Position numbers and translations under genes: made by a program
Shown: piece after piece, positions 26,884 through 35,238 of the stretch
Numbering within the stretch: position 1 is the first letter of the stretch
How the letters are laid out: the number at the start of each line of letters is the position of its first letter
Notes under the pieces: model-generated
What the model was told of the DNA's origin: nothing
The model's database searches: none
What the model saw: only the letters and a program-made list of their open reading frames with translations
NCBI RefSeq assembly: GCF_018613155.1
Contig: NZ_JAGGQU010000031.1
Coordinates: 118,391-182,390 of the forward strand
Length of the DNA: 64,000 nucleotides
Source: Bacillus sp. ISL-55
GTDB taxonomy: Bacteria; Bacillota; Bacilli; Bacillales; Cytobacillaceae
Direction: 5' to 3'

Positions 26884-27917
26884 TACTCTTCCCTCCTCAA
26901 AGCCGGTATCCGTATTTCAATATATGTTCCTTCGTTTGCTTTTGAACGAATATTATATGTACCGCCAATTTGTTCGCATCGTTCCCTCATCGTCTTAAGA
27001 CCGTAAGAAGCCATCTTTTCTTCGTGGATGTCAAAGCCTTTGCCGTCGTCACCAATATACAGATGAATATATTGATTCTCTTCTGCAAGCACCAATTTCA
27101 CTTTTGTCGCATCAGCATGGCGCAGTATATTAGATAGCGCTTCCTGGACAATCCGGAAAATATGCTCCTCTGCAGCTTGCGAAAGATTTTCGATTTCATC
27201 GACACTTGCTTCGAATGCGAGGTTCGTTTTTTGCTTCAGTTCCCTGATCAGTTTAATGATACCTTCACATAAGCTTTCCCCGCTCAACTGGACAGGCCTG
27301 AGGTGAAGAAGGAGGGCCCTCATTTCCCCCTGTGCTTTGCCGGCTATCTCAGATATTTGCTCCAGCTGCTTCCTGGCCTTCTCTGGATCCTGGTCAAACC
27401 ATCTTAGTGAAGCAGATGACATCATGCTCAGCGCGAATAGCTGCTGGCTGACTACGTCATGCAGATCCCTGGCGAGCCTTTGTCTTTCCTCCATGGTCGC
27501 GGCGGACTTTGCCGTCTTTGACAGCTCCGTTTTTTCTTCTGCAAGCCGCTGCAATGAATGAACCTGGTCCTGGAGATATTCAGATAACTGATTGAGTTCC
27601 TCGGAAATAAGCCCGATTTCATCTTTTTCATCCGTTTCAATTCTTTCCGTGAACTTACCTCTGCGCAAAGTAGCGATGAATAGTAATATATCGCCAAGGC
27701 GCCCTTTGATTACGTAGCTTCCTCGTAAACTGAAATAAAATCCGACCGCTGCCATAATGACAAAGCTATACAGCCAAAACCAGAAGGTCATTGAAGTAGA
27801 AAGACCACTGTCGGGCACAATGAATATAAATATCTGAAGCCCGATGAAGAGGATGAGAGAAGTTATGAAAGCCATCATCAAGAACGTTTGAATGAACCAT
27901 AATCGGATACTTGTCAT
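26883..27917 (-). CDS. liaS: LiaS-like sensor histidine kinase
   Basis: Membrane kinase of 344 residues. Two N-terminal helices (about 10-33 and 44-65) flank a very short extracellular loop, an intramembrane-sensing layout. A HAMP-like linker, the HisKA_3 box ERQRLARDLHDVVSQQL with the phosphorylated His, and an HATPase domain with DDGKGFD and GLKTMRERCEQIGG follow. It is 14 bp downstream of liaF, with GAGGGGAGAAGG before the ATG. LiaF is expected to inhibit it in the absence of stress. Confidence 0.9.
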   Translation of the reverse strand: MTSIRLWFIQTFLMMAFITSLILFIGLQIFIFIVPDSGLSTSMTFWFWLYSFVIMAAVGFYFSLRGSYVIKGRLGDILLFIATLRRGKFTERIETDEKDEIGLISEELNQLSEYLQDQVHSLQRLAEEKTELSKTAKSAATMEERQRLARDLHDVVSQQLFALSMMSSASLRWFDQDPEKARKQLEQISEIAGKAQGEMRALLLHLRPVQLSGESLCEGIIKLIRELKQKTNLAFEASVDEIENLSQAAEEHIFRIVQEALSNILRHADATKVKLVLAEENQYIHLYIGDDGKGFDIHEEKMASYGLKTMRERCEQIGGTYNIRSKANEGTYIEIRIPALRREE

Positions 27918-27931
27918 TTCCTTCTCCCCTC

Positions 27932-28699
27932 CTACACTCGATCAATCCTGACAGAACCGATCTTCAATTCAATAGTAATATTCAACTTTCTTACTGCCTG
28001 GTCATAATCATCGGATTTATAAGCGACGACATGTTTTATTTGTTCCTGAGCATAATCAAAGAGCTTCACTTCACCGACACCAATGACAGCATCAATCTTT
28101 ACAGGCACATCCTCGGGAATGAGCATTTTCACTTCACCAACCCAGCCTCGCACCCTTATTGGCGTCTCCCTGTCAGGAATGAAGCCTTTGCTGAAGTCGA
28201 TAAAATATTCTCCTACCATATTGTATAAATCCATCGGTTCGACTGCCCAGTTTTGCTTTTTGAATGTCACTTTTCCAATCGATACCCCTCGGATCTTCTT
28301 CAAGGTAGTTTCGGCACCCGGGGTATTATCAATCTGCTGCGCTGATGGAAAATCCGATTGGTAAATCACTTTAATTTTTTTATTCCTAAACAGCATCGCG
28401 AATCCAAAATAAATCAGCAATAGAGGCCAAAGCTTCCATACATCAAGAAAATGAAAATCTATCACATTAAACCGGTCCAGGATCAGCAAGGATGAAAATA
28501 GGACGATGAATCCCCCCCAGCCAAACTGGCTCTTCAGTAAGACTACTAATCCATACACTATTAATAAAAATGGATAGGTTACGACAAAAAGTTCTTTTAT
28601 TTCCAAGGAAATGACACCTAAATTGACTAACAGAAGAATAACTCCTAAACCTGATAGTATGACAGCCGCAGCTATCTGATTCATCGATCGTGTACGCAA
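27932..28699 (-). CDS. liaF: LiaF-like membrane inhibitor of LiaRS
   Basis: Protein of 255 residues with four N-terminal helices (to about residue 105) and a C-terminal LiaF/DUF2154 beta-rich domain (GVSIGKVTFKKQNWAVEPMD, VRGWVGEVKMLIPEDVPVKI, GVGEVKLFD). In B. subtilis LiaF holds LiaRS inactive until envelope stress. The best start is the TTG at 28699, behind AAGAAGGGGGAAC; the frame is open upstream to 28732. No liaI, liaH or liaG homologue lies directly upstream, unlike B. subtilis. Confidence 0.87.
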   Translation of the reverse strand: MRTRSMNQIAAAVILSGLGVILLLVNLGVISLEIKELFVVTYPFLLIVYGLVVLLKSQFGWGGFIVLFSSLLILDRFNVIDFHFLDVWKLWPLLLIYFGFAMLFRNKKIKVIYQSDFPSAQQIDNTPGAETTLKKIRGVSIGKVTFKKQNWAVEPMDLYNMVGEYFIDFSKGFIPDRETPIRVRGWVGEVKMLIPEDVPVKIDAVIGVGEVKLFDYAQEQIKHVVAYKSDDYDQAVRKLNITIELKIGSVRIDRV

Positions 28700-28998
28700 A
28701 AGTTCCCCCTTCTTTCTTCCTATCATATTCACTTATTCTTTTCCTGCTGGGAAAATCCCTTTTTTAAGGTTAAACATGCTGTTACTCCAGATATGAATTA
28801 TAACTTCATATTAAAATATGGCTCGGCATTTTACGCCCCTCTGGAGAAGCTTTTCCCCTCCGTCTCCAGACCGAGAAAAAATTTCCCGATACCGCTCACA
28901 CCTTTCCCCGGCCATCATATCCTGTAGTACTCAATTAGGAAATTTGCCTATATAAAGCAAACGGACACAGCATGTCATTTAGAGAGGAGGATTATTCC

Positions 28999-29881
28999 AT
29001 GGTCATAGAATTAACGGCACTTCATTGGATATATGTTTTATTCATTTTCCTGATTATCGGTTTCATGGTCATGAAAAGGGACACAACCCTTATATCAATT
29101 ATCGGTATCTTTTTACTGGCAATTGTCGCAACCGGATCTTTGAGTGGATCGGTCAGCAGTATATTCAATAGTTTCATATATGCGATTACCGAGCTTTTGC
29201 CTACTATTCTTGTTATTTCAATCATCGTAGCGATGAGCAGGACACTTACAGTGACAGGGATCAACGATGCGATGATCTCCCCGTTTGCAAAGCTTATCAA
29301 AACACCGGCCCTTGCTTATTGGACGATTGGTATTGTCATGATGGTCATATCCTGGTTCTTCTGGCCTTCCCCGGCGGTGGCCCTGATGGGAGCAGTGCTT
29401 TTACCGGTTGCTGTCAGAGTCGGACTGCCTGCGTTAGGGGTAGCCGTCGCAATGAATCTTTTTGGGCACGGAATTGCGCTGTCAGGTGACTTCGTTATCC
29501 AGGCTGCTCCAAAACTTACAGCGAAATGACCTCGGCGTGGCGCTGGCTTCTGTCGTCCCACTCAGTGCTGAAGTTGGAGCCGTGACCCTCACTGCTGTCG
29601 GGGCAATTACGGGTCTCGACGGGTCGGGCTTTTCCGGAATCTCCCTTGCAGGATCGGTAGCGGGGATTTTCTCGGCTGCCATAGGTGCAGGAGCCGCTAC
29701 TCTGACCGCTCTTGGTCAAATTGCTGCCATATGGGTCGGCGGCGGTACCCTTGTTCCATGGGCATTGATTCCCGCAGCCGCAATTTGCGGAGTCGATCCG
29801 TTTGAACTAGCCAGAAGGAATCTGCTTCCGGTTACAATCGGCCTGATTGTCACCACAATTGTGGCAATGTTCCTGATTTAA
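28999..29881 (+). pseudogene. yhfA: Disrupted YhfA-like (NhaC/GntP-like) integral membrane transporter
   Basis: The gene has a good start (ATG at 28999 behind GAGAGGAGG) and encodes hydrophobic transporter-like sequence to a TGA at 29527-29529. Homologous-looking membrane sequence (VALASVVPLSAEVGAVTL to the end FLI) resumes at once in another frame and ends at 29881. Together the two parts give only about 290 residues, against roughly 460 remembered for B. subtilis YhfA, which sits next to yhaA as here. The simplest reading is an internal deletion of about 0.5 kb with a frameshift at about 29510-29530. A sequencing error alone would not explain the shortness. Substrate unknown. Confidence 0.65.
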
Positions 29882-30027
29882 AATACTGGTTGCCTATACA
29901 TGGCTCCATTTATATACGAAGCTCCCTTTTGGGAGCTTCTTTTGCTATCAAGCTAAAATGTTATTATTCTATTTATGTGCTATAATTATCCCAATTATCA
30001 AACTATTTTACATAAGGAGTGAATCAA

Positions 30028-31236
30028 TTGCAGGATCAGCTTTTTAAAAAAATCGAAAACCTTTATCCGGAAATGGTAGAAATCCGCCGTTATATGCACC
30101 AACATCCTGAATTGTCTTTCCAGGAAGTGAACACAGCACAATATATCCAATCGTATTACGAAAAACTTGGGGTTGAGGTCCGCGCCAATGTAGGTGGAAA
30201 TGGTGTAGTCGCAAAAATTCACGGTGCCCTACCGGGAAAAACGGTCGCACTTAGAGCTGATTTTGATGCCCTGCCGATCCAGGACGAAAAGGACGTTCCA
30301 TATAAATCATTAGTTCCAGGTGTGATGCATGCATGCGGCCATGACGGACACACAGCGACATTATTAGTGCTTGCAAAGGTATTGTATGAAGCAAGGGGGT
30401 ATTTGCAGGGAACTTATGTGATGATTCACCAGCACGCTGAGGAGTACGCTCCAGGCGGCGCGATCTCGATGATCGAAGATGGCTGTCTTGAAGGCGTAGA
30501 TGTGATTTTTGGCACCCACCTGTGGGCTACTGAACAGACAGGCACCATCCAATACCGGATTGGACCAATCATGGCAGCTGCTGACCGATTTGAAATCGCG
30601 ATCCAGGGAAAAGGCGGGCACGGCGCGCAGCCACATAAGACAAAGGACGCCATAGTTGCTGGAGCACAGCTTGTTTCAACTTTACAGCAAATAGTCAGCA
30701 GACGTGTTGATCCAGTCGATTCCGCCGTTGTGACCGTAGGTTCATTCGTAGCAGAAAATGCCTTCAATGTAATTGCCGATAAAGCAAAACTGATTGGCAC
30801 AGTCAGGACATTCAACGAATCAACCCGGGATTTCATCGCAGCTGAAATTGAAAAAGTAGTCAATGGCACCTGCCTGGCAACAGACTGCACCTATGATTAC
30901 CTGTATGAAAAAGGCTATCCAGCCGTTGTCAACCATGCTGCAGAAACAGAATTCCTGATTGACTGTTTAACAAAAGTACCGGAAGTGACAAAGATTGAAG
31001 AAAGTGATCTTCAAATGGGCGGCGAGGACTTTGCCTACTACCTTCAGCATGTAAAAGGAACCTTCTTTTTCACCGGTGCGAAGCCAGAAACAGAAGGGTC
31101 GTACCCACACCATCACCCTAGATTCGATTTTGACGAAAAAGCGATGGTCATAGCGGCAAAAACTCTTTGCGCAGCAGCACTGAACTTTCAAAACCAGGAA
31201 CAGTATAAACAAGAAAAACGTGAAACATTAGCATAA
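30028..31236 (+). CDS. yhaA: M20 family metallopeptidase/amidohydrolase, YhaA-like
   Basis: Protein of 402 residues of the aminoacylase/IAA-amino acid hydrolase group. Metal-binding motifs are MHACGHDGHTA, HQHAEEYAPGG and HHHPRFDFDEKA; a dimerisation domain (QGKGGHGAQPHKTKDAI) is inserted in the middle. It probably hydrolyses N-acyl amino acids; the substrate is unknown. The chosen start is the TTG at 30028, 8 bp after AAGGAG; a GTG at 30019 overlaps that site. It faces ecsABC across a shared bidirectional terminator, whereas B. subtilis has it next to ecsC. Confidence 0.88.
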   Translation: MQDQLFKKIENLYPEMVEIRRYMHQHPELSFQEVNTAQYIQSYYEKLGVEVRANVGGNGVVAKIHGALPGKTVALRADFDALPIQDEKDVPYKSLVPGVMHACGHDGHTATLLVLAKVLYEARGYLQGTYVMIHQHAEEYAPGGAISMIEDGCLEGVDVIFGTHLWATEQTGTIQYRIGPIMAAADRFEIAIQGKGGHGAQPHKTKDAIVAGAQLVSTLQQIVSRRVDPVDSAVVTVGSFVAENAFNVIADKAKLIGTVRTFNESTRDFIAAEIEKVVNGTCLATDCTYDYLYEKGYPAVVNHAAETEFLIDCLTKVPEVTKIEESDLQMGGEDFAYYLQHVKGTFFFTGAKPETEGSYPHHHPRFDFDEKAMVIAAKTLCAAALNFQNQEQYKQEKRETLA

Positions 31237-31247
31237 AAAACAATAAT

Positions 31248-31295
31248 CACCAGCGCCTTGTTCAGCCCCTGGAGCCGCTGGAGCCAGATTAAGAA
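31248..31295 (+). repeat. Interspersed extragenic element, copy B (short, diverged)
   Basis: CAGCGCCTTGTTCAGCCCC, then CGCTGGAGCCAGATTAAGAA. Only the two ends of the element are joined, just after the yhaA stop codon, in the plus orientation. Confidence 0.65.
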
Positions 31296-31336
31296 CACCC
31301 TAAAAAGTCACCCATAACATAATTATTTAATCATGC

Positions 31337-31373
31337 AAAACACCTCCGCAGCTTATAGTTGCGGAGGTGTTTT
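31337..31373. terminator. Bidirectional terminator between yhaA and ecsC
   Basis: Perfect 14-bp arms AAAACACCTCCGCA/TGCGGAGGTGTTTT that end the convergent yhaA and ecsC transcripts. Confidence 0.85.
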
Positions 31374-32075
31374 CAGGATCCTGATCCTATAGGCGTTCAT
31401 CGCTGTTTCACCTAGCTGGTCGAGCAGATTGTAATTTGCGTAAGCTCCTACAACAGCCCCAATACCTGGCATTAGCTGCAGCATTTTGGCAAAGTCGATA
31501 TAGTCTCTGTATTCCTGCTGAAATTGCTGCCAATCCAGCTCCGACAATTCAGCTTTTCTTGCTTCCCAGTTCTCAATCAAGTCCAGCGTCTGCTTTCGAT
31601 GCTCATCACTTGAAAAAGCCAGCTGGAAAACATAAAGGATAAAAAGCCTTTCTTCATATCTTGAAGGGTCATAACCATATACAGATGCAGCCTCGAAAAG
31701 AAATTTCATTTTAATCGATAAAAGCAATGGAAAATCCGCCATTCCGAGCAGTATGCCCCCGGCTCCAGTTCCGGCCCCTTCCACAGCCGCCGTCCTCTTA
31801 TATGCAGACAGCTTTTTATGAAGCTCCTGGTCTTTCTCAGCAAGTGAAAGCCCTGTTCCCTGCTGCTTTTTCGTCGTGTAATTTGATCCCGCCAGAGTCG
31901 CCTTGACCATGTTCTTAATACTTTCCGTCAAGAATTGATGTACTCTGTCTGGAATCAACTGATTCACTTTCGTCTGCGCTTTCTTTGAAGCACGAGCCAA
32001 AAGGCTTGAACGTTTATTCAGCTTTCGCTTCCAGGTGAGAACCTCTTCATAAGCCTTCAGTTCATAATCATTCAA
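31353..32075 (-). CDS. ecsC: EcsC family protein
   Basis: Protein of 240 residues with the EcsC signature AVEGAGTGAGGILLGMADFP followed by LLSIKMKFLFEAASVYGYD and a C-terminal GIGAVVGAYANYNLLDQLG segment. It belongs to the ecsABC cluster that influences secretion and protease processing, although EcsC itself is dispensable and of unknown activity. The start is the TTG at 32075, behind AAGGGGTG; the open frame further upstream overlaps a hairpin and the ecsB end. It lies 103 bp after ecsB, with a terminator-like hairpin between them. Confidence 0.88.
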   Translation of the reverse strand: MNDYELKAYEEVLTWKRKLNKRSSLLARASKKAQTKVNQLIPDRVHQFLTESIKNMVKATLAGSNYTTKKQQGTGLSLAEKDQELHKKLSAYKRTAAVEGAGTGAGGILLGMADFPLLLSIKMKFLFEAASVYGYDPSRYEERLFILYVFQLAFSSDEHRKQTLDLIENWEARKAELSELDWQQFQQEYRDYIDFAKMLQLMPGIGAVVGAYANYNLLDQLGETAMNAYRIRILKTPPQL

Positions 32076-32130
32076 TGTTTTCACCCCTTGTTTTTTACTA
32101 TTACGTCTCAAACACAAAAACGATTCAAAA

Positions 32131-32173
32131 AAATCCTTTTCATAAAAGCTTAAAGCGATTACGAAAAGGATTT
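32131..32173 (-). terminator. Terminator-like hairpin after ecsB
   Basis: Arms AAATCCTTTTC/GAAAAGGATTT with a 21-base loop; seven T follow on the minus strand. It would separate or attenuate ecsC expression relative to ecsAB. Confidence 0.6.
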
Positions 32174-32178
32174 CCAAA

Positions 32179-33390
32179 TTATGATTTAAGCTTGCTCTTA
32201 CTGTAAAAATAAACAAAAAATAGTGAAAATGCAATTCCAGAAGCTAATACAATCGCTCCTAATATCAGTTCCCCTTTAATGAAAACTGTCCCTGAAAAAA
32301 CAGCTGCCTGAAAAATCATGATTCCCAATAGCAAGCTCGTAAAGGATTTTTTTCTTGCATTCTCCGGCACAGGGTACAGACGGACCCATAGCTTGTTTTC
32401 GTGATGGTTCCATAACGGCAAAAGCTGAAACCCTGTCAAATACATGAAAAGCAAAGCAAACAAAATTTGTCCTGGCCCATACGATAGGAAATACAGCGCT
32501 GCTCCTCCTATTAACGTAAGGCGGACAAGCAAACCGAAATAATCCCCGGATCTTGTGAAGGTCCTTAAGTAAAGATGGCTGAAGGCTAGGTCCTGCTTGT
32601 ATGGAATGATGTTAACGAGCCAATCAAGCCATTTCCTTCTTTTCGTGCGGACCCGCAGCTTTGGAACATCCGTAAACATATTAGCCACACGGTAAAAAGC
32701 ATTCATCCGTCTTTCTTCGTCCTCGATCAACCGCTCCCACTTCAACCCTTTTTCCTTTGTCTGCTTTTTATAGTAAAAATACAGCATGATTAAGACAGCA
32801 GCTGGGACTGCTGCAAAAATCAGCTGAGCTCCAGTAAAGACAAAATACAAAAGCACAACATTGATACAAAAACGAATGATGCTATCCGTCAATTTTACAT
32901 TTTTCTCGATAAAGTACTGCACATTCCAGCGTATCAATATATTGATCCATTTTATCAGGATGACTGCGATTAAAAGCACGAAAAACGATTTGAAATCGGC
33001 ACCGTGTATTTTTACATGAAGCGGCATGAGCACGGCTAGTATAAGCAGCAATAAATAGGACTGCAGGCTCAGGCTGTATGTGATTGATTTCCGGAAATAA
33101 TCATCCAATCTGGTTTCAAGCGGCAATAAGAATATTTTATCCGCCTCGGTCAAGAATGTCTGAATTGGACTATATGTAAGCACGGCAGCAAGAACCAAGG
33201 CGATGATCCACGCTGCCGGGAAGTCCGGCTTTAGCGTCTGTATCCACTCTTGATAGTAAAAAGCCGCTGTTCCTAATAAAAATAGGACGACAATCACTAA
33301 ATGGCCGTTAAAAATGTAGCGCAGGTAGCTTCCGGTTTCCTTGGCAAAAGTACCGAAACGCTCCTTCCATAAATGCTGCGAATTAAACAT
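32179..33390 (-). CDS. ecsB: ABC transporter permease EcsB
   Basis: Polytopic membrane protein of 403 residues with eight to nine helices and a basic cytoplasmic loop in the middle (LRVRTKRRKWLDWLVNIIPY). It is the membrane partner of EcsA. In B. subtilis loss of EcsAB impairs secretion, competence and site-2 protease RasP function; the transported substrate is a lipid- or peptide-like molecule that is not firmly known. The start ATG overlaps the last codons of ecsA by 8 bp, so the pair is translationally coupled. Confidence 0.92.
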   Translation of the reverse strand: MFNSQHLWKERFGTFAKETGSYLRYIFNGHLVIVVLFLLGTAAFYYQEWIQTLKPDFPAAWIIALVLAAVLTYSPIQTFLTEADKIFLLPLETRLDDYFRKSITYSLSLQSYLLLLILAVLMPLHVKIHGADFKSFFVLLIAVILIKWINILIRWNVQYFIEKNVKLTDSIIRFCINVVLLYFVFTGAQLIFAAVPAAVLIMLYFYYKKQTKEKGLKWERLIEDEERRMNAFYRVANMFTDVPKLRVRTKRRKWLDWLVNIIPYKQDLAFSHLYLRTFTRSGDYFGLLVRLTLIGGAALYFLSYGPGQILFALLFMYLTGFQLLPLWNHHENKLWVRLYPVPENARKKSFTSLLLGIMIFQAAVFSGTVFIKGELILGAIVLASGIAFSLFFVYFYSKSKLKS

Positions 33391-34123
33391 AGTCTTCTTC
33401 CTTTGTCAGCTGGATATACAGGTCATCCAGTGTTGCGCCAGGCATCTTGAACTGGTCCCTCAACTCTTCAAGGGTCCCGTGTGCCCTTACCTCTCCATTA
33501 TGAAGAATGACGAAACGATCGCAATAACGTTCTGCCGTTGCGAGGATATGCGTCGACATTAAAATGCCAGCCCCATTTTTCTTCATCTTGTCCATCAGAT
33601 CCAACAAAGATTGAATCCCGAGTGGATCAAGACCGACAAATGGTTCATCGACGATATAAAGTGAAGGTTGAACCAAAAATGCGCACATGATCATTACCTT
33701 CTGCTTCATTCCCTTTGAAAAATGAGCAGGGAACCATTTCAGCCTTTTGCTCATCCTGAATTCTTTTAATAAAGCATCAATTCGCTGCTCATATTCTTTT
33801 TCCTCAAGGCCATAGGCCATCGCTGTCAGCCGCAGATGCTCTTCAAGAGTCAGTTCATCATAAAGAATAGGGGTTTCAGGCACAAAGGTGAACTGCTTCC
33901 TATATTCCTCCTTGCCTTCCAAGAAGGTCCTGCCATTAATTTTTATATCGCCCTTATGAGGTTCCATCAAGCCGATTACATGTTTGATCGTTGTACTCTT
34001 TCCAGCACCGTTGAGGCCAATCAAACCAACGATTTCATTTTTATTAACGGTGAAACTTACATTTTTTAAAACCGGATTCCTCGTATATCCGCCGGTTACC
34101 TGGTTAATTTCCAATAAAGACAT
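33383..34123 (-). CDS. ecsA: ABC transporter ATPase EcsA
   Basis: Protein of 246 residues with Walker A GLNGAGKSTT, the Ecs-typical ETPILYDELTLEEHL, RLKWFPAHFSKGMKQKVMIM (a SKGM variant of the LSGGQ signature), Walker B LYIVDEPFVGLDPLG and H-loop MSTHILATAERYCD. These segments agree closely with remembered B. subtilis EcsA. The ATG at 34123 follows GGAAGGGCG. It is divergent from hit, as in B. subtilis, with an unusually long 0.6-kb intergenic region between them. Confidence 0.95.
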   Translation of the reverse strand: MSLLEINQVTGGYTRNPVLKNVSFTVNKNEIVGLIGLNGAGKSTTIKHVIGLMEPHKGDIKINGRTFLEGKEEYRKQFTFVPETPILYDELTLEEHLRLTAMAYGLEEKEYEQRIDALLKEFRMSKRLKWFPAHFSKGMKQKVMIMCAFLVQPSLYIVDEPFVGLDPLGIQSLLDLMDKMKKNGAGILMSTHILATAERYCDRFVILHNGEVRAHGTLEELRDQFKMPGATLDDLYIQLTKEEDYV

Positions 34124-34272
34124 GAACAACGCCCTTCCAGTTCGTATTCTGTACCGTTATTTTAACAAATCCAACTCATTTAGGAAAAGCTTCACCTTTT
34201 AATAAAACTTTTTTGCATATAACCCGATAATCGGGGCATCATAATTTTTGAAGGGGCAACAAGCAATAATTC

Positions 34273-34628
34273 GAAATGAGGTGTCTGTTAAAGACATATT
34301 ATTCGATTTATAAGCACACTGATTTCAACGTTCATACAAGGGGATGGTTGCATTGCGTTACGTAAATGTTAACCCAGCCGTTCAGTAACATCACTCCACA
34401 TTTTGAAATGAGGTGTGTGTCGCAGATCACTTCCCGCTTTATAAGTTGTGAAACCGATTAAAGCTGATAAGGGGATGGTCCGATTGAACCAGGTACTGAA
34501 TAACCCATCATTTTTATAATTCAAATGAATTGAAAATGAGGTGTTTATCAAAGGTAAACCTGCTAAAGAACGTCAATGAACAGTAATTAGTTCCCCTTCA
34601 GGGACAGGATTCCAAGCGGATCCTGTCC
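34273..34628 (+). repeat. Three tandem ~130-bp units ending in a terminator; candidate non-coding RNA or micro-ORF locus
   Basis: Units start at 34273, 34405 and about 34532 (offsets 132 and 128). Each begins GAAATGAGGTGT (third: GAAAATGAGGTGT). Units 1 and 2 also share TTTATAAG, AAGGGGATGGT, ATTG and TAACCCA at matching positions. Just after the start each unit can form a small hairpin with differing bases (TGTCT/AGACA; GTG/CAC; GTTTA/TAAAC), and in units 1-2 GGATGG can pair with the CCA of AACCCA. Micro-ORFs beginning Met-Arg-Cys are also present: 34276-34365 (29 aa), 34408-34461 (17 aa) and 34536-34586 (16 aa). They lack clear ribosome binding sites. Unit 3 runs into a terminator, so a plus-strand transcript is likely. 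No known RNA family was recognised. Confidence 0.6.
34602..34628 (+). terminator. Terminator closing the three-unit locus
   Basis: Arms GGACAGGAT/ATCCTGTCC, then TTTCTTTCTTT. No annotated plus-strand gene lies between the ecsA start and this hairpin, so it must end a non-coding or micro-ORF transcript. Confidence 0.75.
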
Positions 34629-34733
34629 TTTCTTTCTTTATGTTTATTGGCAAAATGTGATAAAATACCATAAAAAAGCGCAGAGTCCTGGAGTTGCACG
34701 GGGCAAAAGCGAATTCTAGGAAGGGTGAAAGAA

Positions 34734-35153
34734 ATGAGTGATTGCATTTTTTGCAAAATCATCAATGGCGATATCCCCTCAGCAAAGGTGTATGAAGATG
34801 AGAACGTCCTAGCATTTCTCGATATTAGCCAGGTAACGAAAGGACATACTCTTGTCATCCCAAAGGTACATAAAGAAAATGTCTATGAACTAACTGACGA
34901 AATTGCCGCGAACGTCTTCAAGGCAGTCCCAAAAGTCGCTAATGCAATCAAGGCTGCATATAATCCAATCGGCCTGAACGTGCTTCAAAACAACGGCGAA
35001 GCAGCTGGCCAATCAGTCTTCCACTTCCACATGCATTTGATTCCGCGCTATGGCAATGGTGACGGCTTCGGCGCTGTGTGGAAAACCCACCAGGATCAAT
35101 ATACATCCGACGATTACCAAAAAATCGCCGCAGAAATCAATAGCAAGATATAG
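34734..35153 (+). CDS. hit: HIT-family nucleotide-binding protein
   Basis: Protein of 139 residues with an N-terminal zinc-binding CIFCKIINGDIPS and the histidine triad HFHMHLIPR near residue 100. It is a hydrolase or transferase of nucleoside phosphoramidates and similar AMP conjugates. The ATG at 34734 follows AAGGGTG; the GTG three codons earlier is inside that site. It is divergent from ecsA, the B. subtilis arrangement. Confidence 0.94.
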   Translation: MSDCIFCKIINGDIPSAKVYEDENVLAFLDISQVTKGHTLVIPKVHKENVYELTDEIAANVFKAVPKVANAIKAAYNPIGLNVLQNNGEAAGQSVFHFHMHLIPRYGNGDGFGAVWKTHQDQYTSDDYQKIAAEINSKI

Positions 35154-35173
35154 ACTTCCGCCTTAGCGGGAGT
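35154..35173 (+). terminator. Terminator of hit
   Basis: Arms ACTTCCGC/GCGGGAGT (one G-U pair) directly at the stop codon, then seven T. Confidence 0.8.
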
Positions 35174-35238
35174 TTTTTTCTTTATGCTAATATCAGAAGC
35201 CGCATTAGGTATTTGTTGCACCATAAAAATTGGCATTT

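Noticed and set aside
28840..28870. Hairpin TCTGGAG/CTCCAGA in the liaF-yhfA gap
   Set aside because: Only 7-bp arms with a 17-base loop and no T run; not convincing as a terminator, and no LiaR box was recognised.
34273..34628. T-box or fluoride riboswitch
   Set aside because: AAGGGGATGGT resembles parts of these motifs, but the T-box TGGNACCGCG block and the fluoride-type CTGATGACTCC end are absent, and three tandem copies before hit would be unusual.
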